Origin: Tieghemiomyces parasiticus
Lineage: Eukaryota > Kickxellomycota > Dimargaritomycetes > Dimargaritales > Dimargaritaceae
Length of the DNA stretch: 52,610 bases
Assembly (NCBI GenBank): GCA_027575765.1
Contig: JANBPT010000229.1
Location: forward strand, 1-52,610
Direction of reading: 5' to 3'
Shown: in pieces, positions 1-10,700 of the stretch
Position numbering within the stretch: the stretch's first letter is position 1
Layout of the letters: the number at the start of each line of letters is the position of its first letter
The notes under the pieces: generated by a model
The model's input: the letters and a program-made list of their open reading frames with translations, nothing else
Database searches by the model: none
What the model was told of the DNA's origin: nothing
Made by a program: the position numbers and the translations under genes

Positions 1-1043
1 TAGCCGTGGCGCTCTATGAGGCCACTGATCACTTGGCCCTTGCAAATATTGAACGTACACGTCTTGCCGCCCGTGACCGACGAAGCTCGCGGACAACCAT
101 GCGGCGTGACGGCCGGATTGTACGGTGTGATGGATAGCAGCGAGTGGGCACGGCTGTCGTCAGCGACGCCGTCAGTCCAAGTAGCTGGATTGGCAATGAT
201 TTCACTGAACAGATCCAGGAGTCCGTGTCGCTTGAGAACGTGCCGGATCGTGAAAGTGTTGGCGTCCGAGATGACATACAAGTCCACTCCTTGTTCCTTA
301 GCGTGGTGGAGCATGTCCACTACGGACCGTTTCATCCGAATTTTGTTCAGGGCCGCAGCAATGTGACTGCGTGTAAAACCCTCACGACACAGCTTCTGGG
401 TAGCTTCATTCTGCAGGATGGCGATTGTTTTCGACCGAAGGGATATCGGTAAAGTGGTTTAGGTTACCGACTGGCTGAATACCATGCCATCTACGAGAGT
501 AGTCTAGCACACGTACGCACTGAATTGTAGATAATCCTCGGCCTAGTTGCTTCTGAAGTTACTTACGATCGCGTAAATCCAAGGGATGGTTTTGACCGTC
601 TCATGAAACTGCGCCAGGGCCGGGGGAGACAGGCACTCTAGGAGAAACGTGTCACTGGTTGGTAAGCGATTGGTAAGGAAAGTGCATCATACCTGTTGGG
701 TTAGTCAACATTTTTTTAAGAACATTGAGGTGCCCGGTCATCAAATGAAATGGGTGAATACCCGTCGAAAGGTTATCCGTACCTATCCTCGTCAATGAGA
801 GTCCTGGTGGCGGTGAAGTGAGGTAAAGTGTTGCCACGTAAGTTACAAAGTAGTTACGTTAGATACGAGAAGGGCGAAATGGGGGGAGTCTATACGGGGC
901 AGAGGTACTGTATTATGTGGCATTCGCGACCGGTAAGGTACCGCGTAGAGAGTCCTAATTTCCGGAACCACCTACCAGTCAAAGTCAAAAGCGAGCATCG
1001 TGCGGGGCAGCTCGCGGTGGAGGGCGGAGGAAGATACCATCAT
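1..1043 (-). CDS. PHOSPHO1/PHOSPHO2-type HAD phosphatase, spliced, 3' end off the window
   Basis: Exons read 1043-976, 803-783 (21 nt), 654-567 and 410 to beyond 1. All three junctions have GT-AG borders and keep frame. The product starts MMVSSSALHRELPRTMLAFDFDW and carries the HAD nucleophile block FDFDWTLIDEDSD, which is itself assembled across the first two introns. It continues ECLSPPALAQFHETVKTIP, then the motif II block LYVISDANTFTI, DLFSEIIANPATW, and near the edge the cysteine/lysine block TCTFNICKGQ typical of this family. Known members dephosphorylate phosphocholine/phosphoethanolamine or pyridoxal 5'-phosphate; the substrate here cannot be told. About 195 residues are visible and the C-terminus is missing. 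Start choice is between adjacent ATGs at 1043 and 1040. An alternating TA tract at about 1129-1144 lies 90-100 nt upstream and may serve as the TATA element. Confidence 0.85.
783..803 (-). other. 21-nt micro-exon of the PHOSPHO-type phosphatase
   Basis: The segment lies between a CACCAG acceptor and a GTACGG donor and supplies TLIDEDS of the active-site loop. The upstream exon ends in TG, completed to a Trp codon by the first base of this exon. The downstream exon begins with the T that completes a Ser codon. Without it the conserved DxDxT block cannot be made. Confidence 0.8.
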
Positions 1044-3955
1044 GACGGTAGGTTAAGAGGTTCGATGAAACTAGCGACGCGCGTTCAAAGATGGAATATG
1101 GGCGACTCAGCCGTGATCACTGGGGCTAATATATATATATATAATTACAAAATAATAGGCCGGACGTGAGATAGGGGCACCGGCAAAGGAATATTGGTAT
1201 GATCGAGTGGGAGTCAAGAAAGATGGCAGTGTTGACGGTCAACGGGAGGGCAGGAAGTGCAGCCTTTATATATACAAGTATAGAAGCCCGCCAACTTCCC
1301 TGGGTAGAAGTGTACGGCGAGGAAAGAAAGAGAGCAACGGGCGGCTTAATAGACCTCTTTCACAATCGCCAGCGAAATTGGAAGGAAGAAGGTGAGGCCT
1401 TGTGCGCCGGATACGATACTATCGGTGGCGGGTTGATGACGCTAACGTCTAGGCTGATGAATAAGGATGGGAGGGGGGCGCGCAATTAACGGGGAGTTAC
1501 CCGACCAATCATCGAGCGTTCTTCCCCACACGTTGGCCCAACTGGTTGAGGAGGATGAATCAAGAGGCAGGACGACGGGCTGAAGGGTGGGCGGATCAGG
1601 GGCCGCAGAAAAGGATAAATAAGGGGCTAGCCTAGGACACAGCGGAGAGTCGTGAGCCGGAGCGGACACCTGCTGTGATTGACCGAGACATCAACGTCTC
1701 TCTCTCTCTCTCTCTATAGGCTCTCGGCTGGACACAAAAAAAAGGTGGAGGAGAGAGCTGGGATTGAACGCGGCAAGAGTATTATACGGCCGGCTAGCAA
1801 TAGTGTAGCATATGGGTACACGAGCAGGGTAACTCATATTCCCTAACCACTCTGGATTTAGGTAGATTCGGTTTCCCCATAGCACCCTGAGAGTCTCCAG
1901 TTGCTCGACTATGTTTTCCTTCTCCTCATTACTTAACCAGTGGGAATATTAGTTTGGGGGGAGGCTACGGCGGCCAAGAGCAAGAGAATAGCATGCCTCC
2001 AAGTGCGACACAAACAGGCTTGGATAAGTTGCTTGACAAGCGTTGATGTACCGGAGGCCCGTGTTCACTACGACTTACACTTTTAATTAGGAATCGGGGA
2101 TCTGACCGCTAATACGGTGACTAGAGAGAGGTAGAGAGAAATTTCGATCGGCCAACCCCCACGTTGCTTGGCTGGAGCTTTCTGCTGGCTATAGAGAATT
2201 CCGACTCAAGCTGATCTCGCCCCCCCCCCTAGTTGCGGTAGGCAGGAGGAGCCAAAATGCTTGGGTTGCCAAGTAAAGTAGAAAGGCGATAAAGGCCCTC
2301 CACCTCGTCGCAGTCAAGCAGGCCTAGACATCATGTGCCGCAGTATGTAAGTTTCCCTTAGCCTCCTTTACCAATCTGATTGTATCCCACACAACTCGTG
2401 CCGGTTAATTGGGCATATTTGTCAAATTTAGTGCGCAGTGATGTGCATGGCCAAAACAATATTAATGATAACAATAACTGCGCGAATATTGAGGAGCCCT
2501 ACTGCTCGTGGATAAATCGAGCGCGCCAATGAGTGCCCCCCACGTGTGGGGTTGCCTAATCATAGAGATCGAGACGTTTATGATTTGCAAATTGACCGGA
2601 ATATTCCACCACCAAATGGGGCTGAGATAGGTGGTAAAAGGGATTCAGAAAGGGGGTAAGGATGGCCAGGAGGTCGCCAGCGCGCGTGCGCGTTAGTTGA
2701 GTGCACGAGCAGCGGGGACAATATGACAGTAGGAAAACGACACGAGCGTAAGTTATGATTATTGTGCACTTTAAGGTGTAGATAAAAACGGGAGGAGGTT
2801 CCGGAGACATTTCCTCCAGAGGGAGGTGCATCGGATGTAGGAGATGGTAGAATAGGGCCAGATCTATGAAGTAGTAGAAAGCTGTTTAATGTCCAAGAAT
2901 TATAAGTCCGGGCGGCGAAGCCTCTCCGCATACCCCTAACACTTCTTGTAGGGACTGCTGTGGTAGCCATACCGGTAGGGTGTCGGATTTGGCGCGCAGG
3001 AGAGCATCAGTATATGGCTGTGGCGCGGGCCCACAAAGCACATAGAGTGCTAGTTCATCAGGCATGTTGCGTAGCACCCAACATACTGGTCTTCAATCCA
3101 TTGCCTGCTTAATTGGGCATGTAAAGGGAATAGATCAAGGGCGTATGGCCATGCGTACACGGTGACCAGGTCAACGAAGTGCCCGTTAAAAGTGAGCTTG
3201 GCTTGATATACTTGCGATGCGGTAAAGAGAGTAGTTGGTTGCATTGCGTTTCATTAGCGAGTTATATTGCATTATGTTGTCGGTTCGCTCTGATCGATCC
3301 GACAACAGACAAGGCTGCCAGACACCGTTCTCGCAACCATTGTTTTCTCCACATGTTTCTTCTTGCCTCCAAATAGGGCTTCTCAGAAATTCACTATCTG
3401 TCAACGTTGATATTGGCTATTTTGTTGTGTTAACCTAGTCGAATGAGTGGAGAGATGTGGGAGTGTAAAACGAGGAGGGGAGGGATGAAGAAGTGGGGAC
3501 GAGGGAAAATGGAAGGCTGGTGCTACTAATAAGATAAGTGAGTCTGCAGATAGTCTTGTCCAGGCTCTAAAATTAAGCCAAAGTGTGGCACGGTAATAGA
3601 TCGTGAAGAGAGAAGAACCAAGTAGCTAGTGGGGTGTTAAAGGGAGAGGGAACGCGAGTCCAGGTCAAGCACGCATTAAAAGGGTAAATACCGCAGCCGG
3701 TTGGCTCAGACGGAGTAACCTGACTAACACATATGGGGGAAGGAGGGGGAGAAAAAATGGGTGCGGTTTCAGAGATATTAAGCCGGTTAGGAAATAATTG
3801 CGTATATATACGGGTGAAAGGGAGGGGGGGGAATTGAGAGAAGAGGTGAAGACGGTCGGATAAAAGAAGAGGAGAGGGGAGGCACAATGTTATACACAGG
3901 CAACGTAAGAGAGGGTGAGAAAGAGAAGGGAGACCGGGCAGAGAGTCGATAAGAT
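1044..3955. other. Intergenic, AT-richer; simple repeats and weak coding remnants
   Basis: No complete gene is supported. Visible items are a TA tract at 1129-1144, a TC tract at about 1698-1716, a C-run at about 2221-2229 and an A-run at about 1736-1743. On the minus strand at 2886-3244 there are two short frames discussed as a possible Crinkler-type remnant. The right part, 3500-3955, is the purine-rich 3' flank of CDC24. Confidence 0.5.
2886..3077 (-). pseudogene. Possible fragment of a Crinkler-type NTPase (tentative)
   Basis: The minus-strand frame contains YVLCGPAPQPYTDALLRAKS followed by TLPVWLPQQSLQEVL. In Crinkler-family NTPases a segment of the form 'SP...Y...L', then 'LYMPVWSLEEL', follows the nucleotide-binding core, and the spacing here fits that. 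No Walker A motif is seen upstream, no GGVPR-type motif downstream, and the adjacent upstream frame (3050-3244) would need a frameshift to join. It may instead be chance coding capacity. Confidence 0.22.
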
Positions 3956-6900
3956 TCAGGACACAAAGATGTTGATGGACCATACACCGGATCCGGCGTT
4001 ACTGAACGGATCCTGTGACTTGGGGTCCTGGTGGGGACTGGCGTTGGCCATGGGACCAGAACCTGGACCGGGAAGCATGGGCGACTTTTGACGGGTCTCG
4101 AGGGCAATCTGGAAGTCCTGGTCATTATCCATCGAGACGTAATCGCCGTCCTCGTCCTGGTACTTGAACACGAGGGGAGGGGCGTCGGCCGGTCGAGCGG
4201 TGCTGCTGCTATTAGCCCCGCCGTTGGCCACCGCGGCGGCAGCAGCCGTGGCCTCGATACCGCCGGACTTACGACCCGTGCACACGTTGATCTTACGTTC
4301 CACACGGGAGGTCAGTTCGATATAGCTGATGTCGACAGGGACCATCAGCGCAAAGATCTCGCTGCGGTAGTTGACCTTCACCTTGACCATGGGCGCGGCC
4401 GACCCGGCGGCCATCGACGATGTCATGGCAGCCAGCTCCGGTGGGAATGGGAAGCTGTTCTGCAGACCATGGCTCAGCGGGGATAGGTTACGCTGAGCAC
4501 TCGGGGATCCTGACGCGGCGCGCGCGTCCGGGGCGCTGCCCTGCGAAATTGAGTTACTCGGGGACCGGCGGTGCGGGTAGAGGTGATGTTGCGCGGACGG
4601 GGTGGGGTGCACCACCGCCAAGGGAGGGTACCCGGGGGATTTGCCATCCACAGGCGAGACCTGGGCTGACGCGGAGAGCTGTGTCAGATGAGTCTGTCCG
4701 TTGTAGCCCTGGGTGCTAATCCCAGGTGGCCGCGGAAGCGGGGCGGCGTTGCGCAGGCTGGCCTCCTCGTAATGGGCAGGATTCTCCGAGTAGTACCGCT
4801 CCACGGGAAGCGGGTTCAGCTTGGGCAAGGCTGGCATGTATTGGTTAGGCGGGTGTGGATGCGGTGGCAGGCTGGGACTAACACGGTGCGGCGGCCGGTC
4901 GCCGTAAGGCGCGAAGATATTGGGCGTGCTGCCGCTGCGGTCGCGAAACGGGATGGCCCCACTGCCTAAGCTACCCCCAGCAGCACCGGAGGTGCGCGGG
5001 CCTACGGGAAGGTTGGAGTGGGATGCCTGTGGGTGATACGGGGCGGCACCCGGGTGACCTGGACGGTACAGACCATCGCCCGCAGGGCGAGCGTGGCTGC
5101 CCATGGCACTAGCACTCCGTGGGAGGGCGGCGTGAATGTCGAGCGAAGGTTCCCGGCTGATGCGCACACCACGCTGAAAGTTCTCCGGTAGGTTGCCAAG
5201 TTCCCCAACCTCGCTGGTCGATCCGCCCCGACGGTAGTAGTAGTACGTCTCGGGGGGCTGTGATTCCTCGCTGCTAGGGTGATGAGTGCTGTAGCCGTTA
5301 AGGTAGCCGCCATTCTCGACCATCCCGGACACCTTACGTAAGGAGGAGCCCTGCGGGGGTGGGTGAGCACCCAGCTGGTGCGCTCCCGCCAAGTGGGAGG
5401 AGGGGACAGGGCTCGACCCGGTGGGAGCCAGGTAGTTGTGTGAGTGGACGTGGGTCAGCTTGGGTGGCGGGGGTGGCCCTCCGCCAGGGGTGCCCGGGTA
5501 CGGGTAACCCGGGGTGCCGTTGTTACTAAACTGACCGCCCATGAAGAACCCTGGCGTGCTAGGGGTGGTTGGGGTGGCCGGCACGGCGTGGCTCAGGTAG
5601 CCAATGTTGGGGTGCAGCATCACGTGCTCGGGCACGTTAGCTTCCTGGCGGGCTGGGACGGGCGGAGCGGCCGATACAGCGGCCGCGCCCTGGCGCTGCC
5701 TCTCGTCCTTCTCACGGGCCTTCTTGGACAGCTGCTCGATGGTGGCCTTCCACTTGGTCAGCTGCTCTTCGGTCCTAAACTTGAGGGCGAATTGCTCCAT
5801 GACCATGTCCTTCCAGAAGAAGGTGAGCGACAGGGAACCCTCGGTGGAGTTGTTGACGATACGCTGGATCTTGTAGAGATGCACCCGGCCCTTGACTTGG
5901 AGCGTGCCCTTCTTGCGCCGGATCTCCGCGACGGGGTCGGCGAGCGGGGTGTCGGTCGCGCCACCGCTGCCAGAAGATTGGTGCTTCTGGGACTTGCGAT
6001 TCTCCTTGGGCGGCAAAATCTCCTTACAGCAGATGAGACTGTCGTCGAACAGGTACAGCAGGAGCTCGTTGACCAGGGCGCTGGTGGTCATGTGGAACTT
6101 ATCGAAGAGGTGGAGCTCGCCATACTTGGAGAAATCGGCCCGGCGCCACTCTTCGACGCGCATCTCCAGTTCCTTGAGGGCGTTGTAGTTTTCTTCGCGG
6201 CGCATGGTCTCGTTCGACCGGTTGGCCACGCGTTTAGCGGCCTCGTAGCCTTCCTGCATGTCAGCTTGGTTGGGGGCGTCCTTGTCGCTGAACTTGATGA
6301 GTTCCCGGTATAGCAGCTCGTATTTGCAGATTCGCTGAACGGGCTTGATGAGCAGCGAGGGAAGCTGGAACACGGGGTTAATGATGTGGGATAGTTTGGT
6401 CAGCGCGGGCGCCTCGCGCAGGGCAATGTCAGCGGCCCGGTCGTGGTTGGCAATGTAGGGTTCGTACACCGAAAAGCCCTCCTCCTGATTAAGGTGAGGG
6501 GGGGGTATATCAAGTAGTGATTGTGGAGTGGGGGAGAGAGGGAGAGCGCGTGCACGAGAAAGGGGAGGAAAACAGTGAGGTTAGCCCTGGGGTTGACCGG
6601 GTTGCATGTCCAAATTGTCTCTGGAGAGAGGCCAAAGGGACACATGCATCAAAGTCGCCTAGATAGACGACCATCAAGGCGTGACGGACATACCATGGAG
6701 AGGAAAAGGGCGCCAAACTGCTGCTCGTCGTCAGGCTTGCGAGATTCTACCTCGACCCGGACCAGGAACCGCCGCTGGAAATCGAGCAGGGAGTTGAGAT
6801 TGGCAAACATGAGCCGGATGGTTTCCTCTGGTAGGAGGTGCTGCAACTGGACTTCGTTCATGTACCGCTGACGGACGGCACGGGCGGAGGGTGCGGATGG

Positions 6901-7780
6901 AAGCAGTGGGAGAGAAGGAGCGCATGGAGCATTGAGAAAGAGCGTATATTTAGCTTTGGAACCTGGAAGCTAGCTTACGGAGAAACAGTCATCTATGCGT
7001 CATAGGCCAGTCAGTGCATACAAGACGGTGGGTACTTACCTGCAGGGTTTCCAAGTCGTTCACGTAGCTCCGCTCGGTCTCGAGGATCTCGGCCACCACG
7101 CGCTCCCGGTTGTTCTCGGGTCGCTTCGCAGTGGCCTCGCTGAACCGGAGGGAGGGCCGGTAGGTCACGGACTCGTCGAGTTTGCCCTCCTTCTCGAGTT
7201 CGTTGAGCATGACGGTGACCACATCGAGCACTTTGATGAAGCTATTGGTGTCCTCGCGGAATGGGTCGCTCACTGTGATGGTGGGGGCCTGCTTGTCGAG
7301 CCCCGAAGCGGTGAAACCCTTCAGGAAGGCGAAGATCTTGAGTTGTTCCTGCTTCTCTCGTTTCAAAGAGTTCATCCGCTGGAGATCGATGGGAACGGGC
7401 TCGTTGGGCCGTAGGGCGTTGAAAATGGTGATGAGACTGAGCCCATCCCGGAAAATAGTCGAAAGGTATTGGATGGGATCGACCTTGGCGGCCGCCTCGG
7501 CGTTGGACTCATCCATGGTACTGGTCTCGCCAGTGACGGTACCATCCAGGGAGGAGTTGGCCGAGTCGGCCGGGGCCGAGCCCTTGCTACGGCAGCCAGC
7601 CTCTAGAAAGGGAGTGAACCCAGGCACCTTAGCCAGGCGGTCCATGGTCTGGAGGCACCGCTGGTAGATGGAGACAGGCTGGGTCACCGCCTGGAGAGCT
7701 GGCGACGGGGCCGGGATCTCGATCGCATGTAGCGAACTCGCCTGCGAGGGCGCACGGCGGCGCAGAGTGACACTGTGCAT
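3956..7780 (-). CDS. CDC24: CDC24-type Rho guanine nucleotide exchange factor
   Basis: Three exons are read: 7780-7040, 6867-6694 and 6484-3956, with donors GTAAGT and GTATGT and acceptors CGTCAG and AATCAG, all in phase 0, giving 1147 residues. Residues about 101-195 form the CDC24 calponin-like domain (DPIQYLSTIFRDGLSLITIF). The DH domain is about 226-405 (ETERSYVNDLETLQ, SLLIKPVQRICKYELLYREL). The PH domain is about 425-560. A long Pro/Ser/Gly-rich linker follows, then a C-terminal PB1 domain (about 1005-1147) with the OPCA core YQDEDGDYVSMDNDQDF. In fungi this protein activates Cdc42 for polarised growth, and PB1 binds the Bem1 scaffold. The PB1 domain carries an Ala/Ser-rich insertion of about 25 residues before the OPCA core. 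The ATG at 7780 is preceded by an in-frame TGA, so it is the likely start. Confidence 0.93.
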
Positions 7781-10700
7781 CCCGAAAAGAGAAGAGTGGG
7801 GTCAGCACGAGTGGGGTATATGCGGGTGGGTGATCAGGTGGTCGACGATGTGTGGCGGTGTAACGTACAAGGCTGGGCTGGGAAGGAGGGAGGTGGTGGT
7901 GGCGGATGCGACGGTGAGGATGCGTGGGTTCGGGTGAGTTGGCGGCTTGGTAGCTTAGGGGATTAATAGCGCCAGAGGGGCCACAAGGTAGCTGCGTGGC
8001 GGAGAAATAAGGGTCGGAGAGAGGGGGGTGTAGGGAAGATGGGCGACGAAAGGCTCGGCAGTCCACATTGGAAAGGCAGAAGGCGGAATGATTCCCGAGC
8101 GAGAGGGCCGGGTGACGTGAAGGCCGCTATAGCTCGCGGGATCCCGCGGGATAGAGAGGCGACGGGAGCAGAGTCGAGGAAAGAGGAAAGTAGGTGTCGA
8201 AGCTCCGGCGGCCAGTGGCAGGCGGTCTAGGGAGAGAGAGAAAGACAAGTATTGCGGGAGGCTGGTACGGAGGGAGAAAGGTGCCAGTCTGAAAAACTGG
8301 TCGCCAGCCACGGGATAGTGGGGGAGGGGGAGAGAAAGGCACAACAGTAGTAGGCCGCGCTCGGGCGGTGGAGAAAGGGGGCAATGGCTAGGACAGGGCC
8401 TGAGCACGCGGGAGGGTTCGACGTCAGGGAGACGAAGCCGCCAGGACGACGACGCCTTCTTATCCGCCCTCCAGTGGGGTCTCCCGCGGCCCGCCCTCCC
8501 ACCGCCCGCAGCCCACCTGGGCGTGTAGCCGGCGCACACGATGATGTAGACAAAGTGGCGGCCACACACAAACATACAGCAGAGCCAGCGAATGAAAGCC
8601 CCGCCCCGCTGTCAGCACGGCCTTGGGGGGCCTGGCCGGGTGGCGGCGCGAGGCGGTCGTGCTCATAGGCCCGGGTGAAAGGACGCCCCGCCGCCAGCGG
8701 TCGGCCTGATACCTCCTCCTCATGCGCATTTGTCTACTGCGCGATAGCACCGTGGAAACGTCCCGCTGTCAGCTGTATGCAGCCAGGAAGGGAGGGAGTA
8801 CGCAGTGCGCCGGGCCGGCGTCTATAGCGTGGCGCAAAGCCCGTGAGTAAGGCCCGGGGCCTTAAAGGGCCCTTCGTACACCGGCCAAACACGCCAAAAA
8901 CTCTGGAAAACTAGCTGCCGTCTAAACCTGTAGCGCCGGAAGGGCAGAGGGCTTACCTTAGAGAGGACTTGGCGATGTATGCGGCGGATGAAAGTCCGCA
9001 GCTGACCAGGCAGGATGGCACGAAGCGGGTACGGCGGGCGGTCGGCAGTGGTGGACACTCTGGTGGGACTGGCAAAAACGACCTCTCTAGGATGCCGAGG
9101 TAGTCCGCAACGGGAACGCTTAGGCAATCGTGAGGTGCAGAGCTACCAAACTGCGTAAAGGAAGGTGGCTGAGTGGAAGATACGGTCTAGGACCAGCGTC
9201 GTCCGTGCGGCCCCAAGGTAGGATTGGCGACGAGTGAGGAGGACCTTCGTGTCTGATGGTACAGTGCTGAAGAGCGAAGTAAGGTACGGACGGGAGAGGC
9301 GAGGGGGAGGCGGGAATGTGGCGACGGAGGGCACAGGAATCGCAAGAACTAGGAAGAGCAAGACGGGACTCCGAAAGTTGCACCGATGAGAAGGCACAAC
9401 CGAAGCCTTGGAGAGATGTCGGAGCCAAAGAGGAGCAATGGGGGCTGGTCGTGAGGGTTGGAGCGCGGATGAGGGGCAGAGAGGCCAGATGAGGTTGGCG
9501 GTCGATGGGCGAGATGAGCGGAGTGAGGAAGAGGGGCACAGGAAGCGGGTGGGCCTGGCCAGTGGGTTAGTGGGCGGGGAGGCAGTAGTAAAGGGCCACA
9601 GTCCTCGTCGGAAGTAGGGGTGTGTTCAGGCCCAACCGGAAGGGAGCGGCGGTAGCCGTGGAGCGTCCGTGGAGAACAGGCAGGGGTGAGAATCTAGATG
9701 GTGGGGCCGGAGGAATCTGGTTGCACAGCAGGGCGGGAGGGGGTTGTAAGGATGGATGGGTGGCAGCCCTCTGGCTTCGTCCCCACCTCCACCTTTCCCC
9801 CCCCCTGCGGTATCCCGAATTGGGAGGTGCTCCTCACTTCCCCACAATTATCCAACGTGGTTCCGTTTCTATCCCCCTGCCCGCAGCCGGCCGCCGCGCC
9901 TAGATTCCGGCCGGCCATGTTGGTTCCAAGCTCACCAGGCATCCCAGTACCGTGAGACAAATATTTAGTCGACAGGACGGTGGCTGGCCCGCCATGCTCG
10001 GCCGGAAGATGTTGCCCAATTCATCGACAGCCGTGGCGGAGACACGCGCTCTGAGACGAGCCGAGGGAAGGGGGACACATGTGGTTGTACTGTACTGAGG
10101 GCGCCGGGTCCCCGAGGGACGTAGCAATCACCCTCCTCCTCACTCCAACCTGCCTACTTGTCAGCGGGGCTTGTGCACTACCGTCGACGCCCCTTTCCGT
10201 CCTCCACCGGCGGGCTATTCAGACAACGGGCGATCAAACGCGGAGGGTGCGCCGACACTTGCCCAAACATATACACTCGCTGGAAATAAAGGGGCCACCA
10301 GCCTTGGCCTTCTCAGCCTGACTTCGCTTCATCATCTCTGCTTTAACGCATAGCCCACCGGCCCTGATCTTATCCTACTAACGGGTAGGCAGCTGTCTAA
10401 TATGATGGTGGCTATTTCTTTAAAAAATTAACTCAAAACCGGGGTCCGGCGCCCAAGGACAGTCTCATGGCCAGCTCATCTATCTTAGGTAGCAATGGCA
10501 CTATATACTTACCGAATTAGGCAGCGGGATCAGTGGCTAGTATGTCCCCGGGGGGAGGGCTGGCCAACGTGGGGCGTTCGGTCGCTAACAGGAGACGAAC
10601 GCATGCCCCCATGCAACAGCTAGGGGTGACCTACTGGTAGGTCAGCCGACGGAGCAGATCTGCGGAGTCTGGAGGCTTGTCAAGGTTGGGTAGGAGGGGA

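Noticed and set aside
1735..1900. Minus-strand tRNA-like sequence: an AGAGTGGTTAGG A-box-like motif, a GCGTTCAATCCC B-box-like motif and a T-run downstream.
   Set aside because: The T-stem does not pair, no acceptor stem can be formed and no anticodon arm is clear. At most it is a tRNA-derived relic.
5444..6313. 289-codon plus-strand frame opposite CDC24.
   Set aside because: It is the antisense shadow of the DH-PH coding region.
7955..8575. 206-codon minus-strand frame upstream of CDC24.
   Set aside because: It lies in a C/T-rich leader, with Pro/Leu/Ser-rich composition expected from base bias and no recognisable domain.
8957..9127. Minus-strand exon-like frame with a basic helix, thought to be a LYR-type mitochondrial protein.
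   Set aside because: No LYR motif is present and no downstream exon could be found, so the identity is unsupported.
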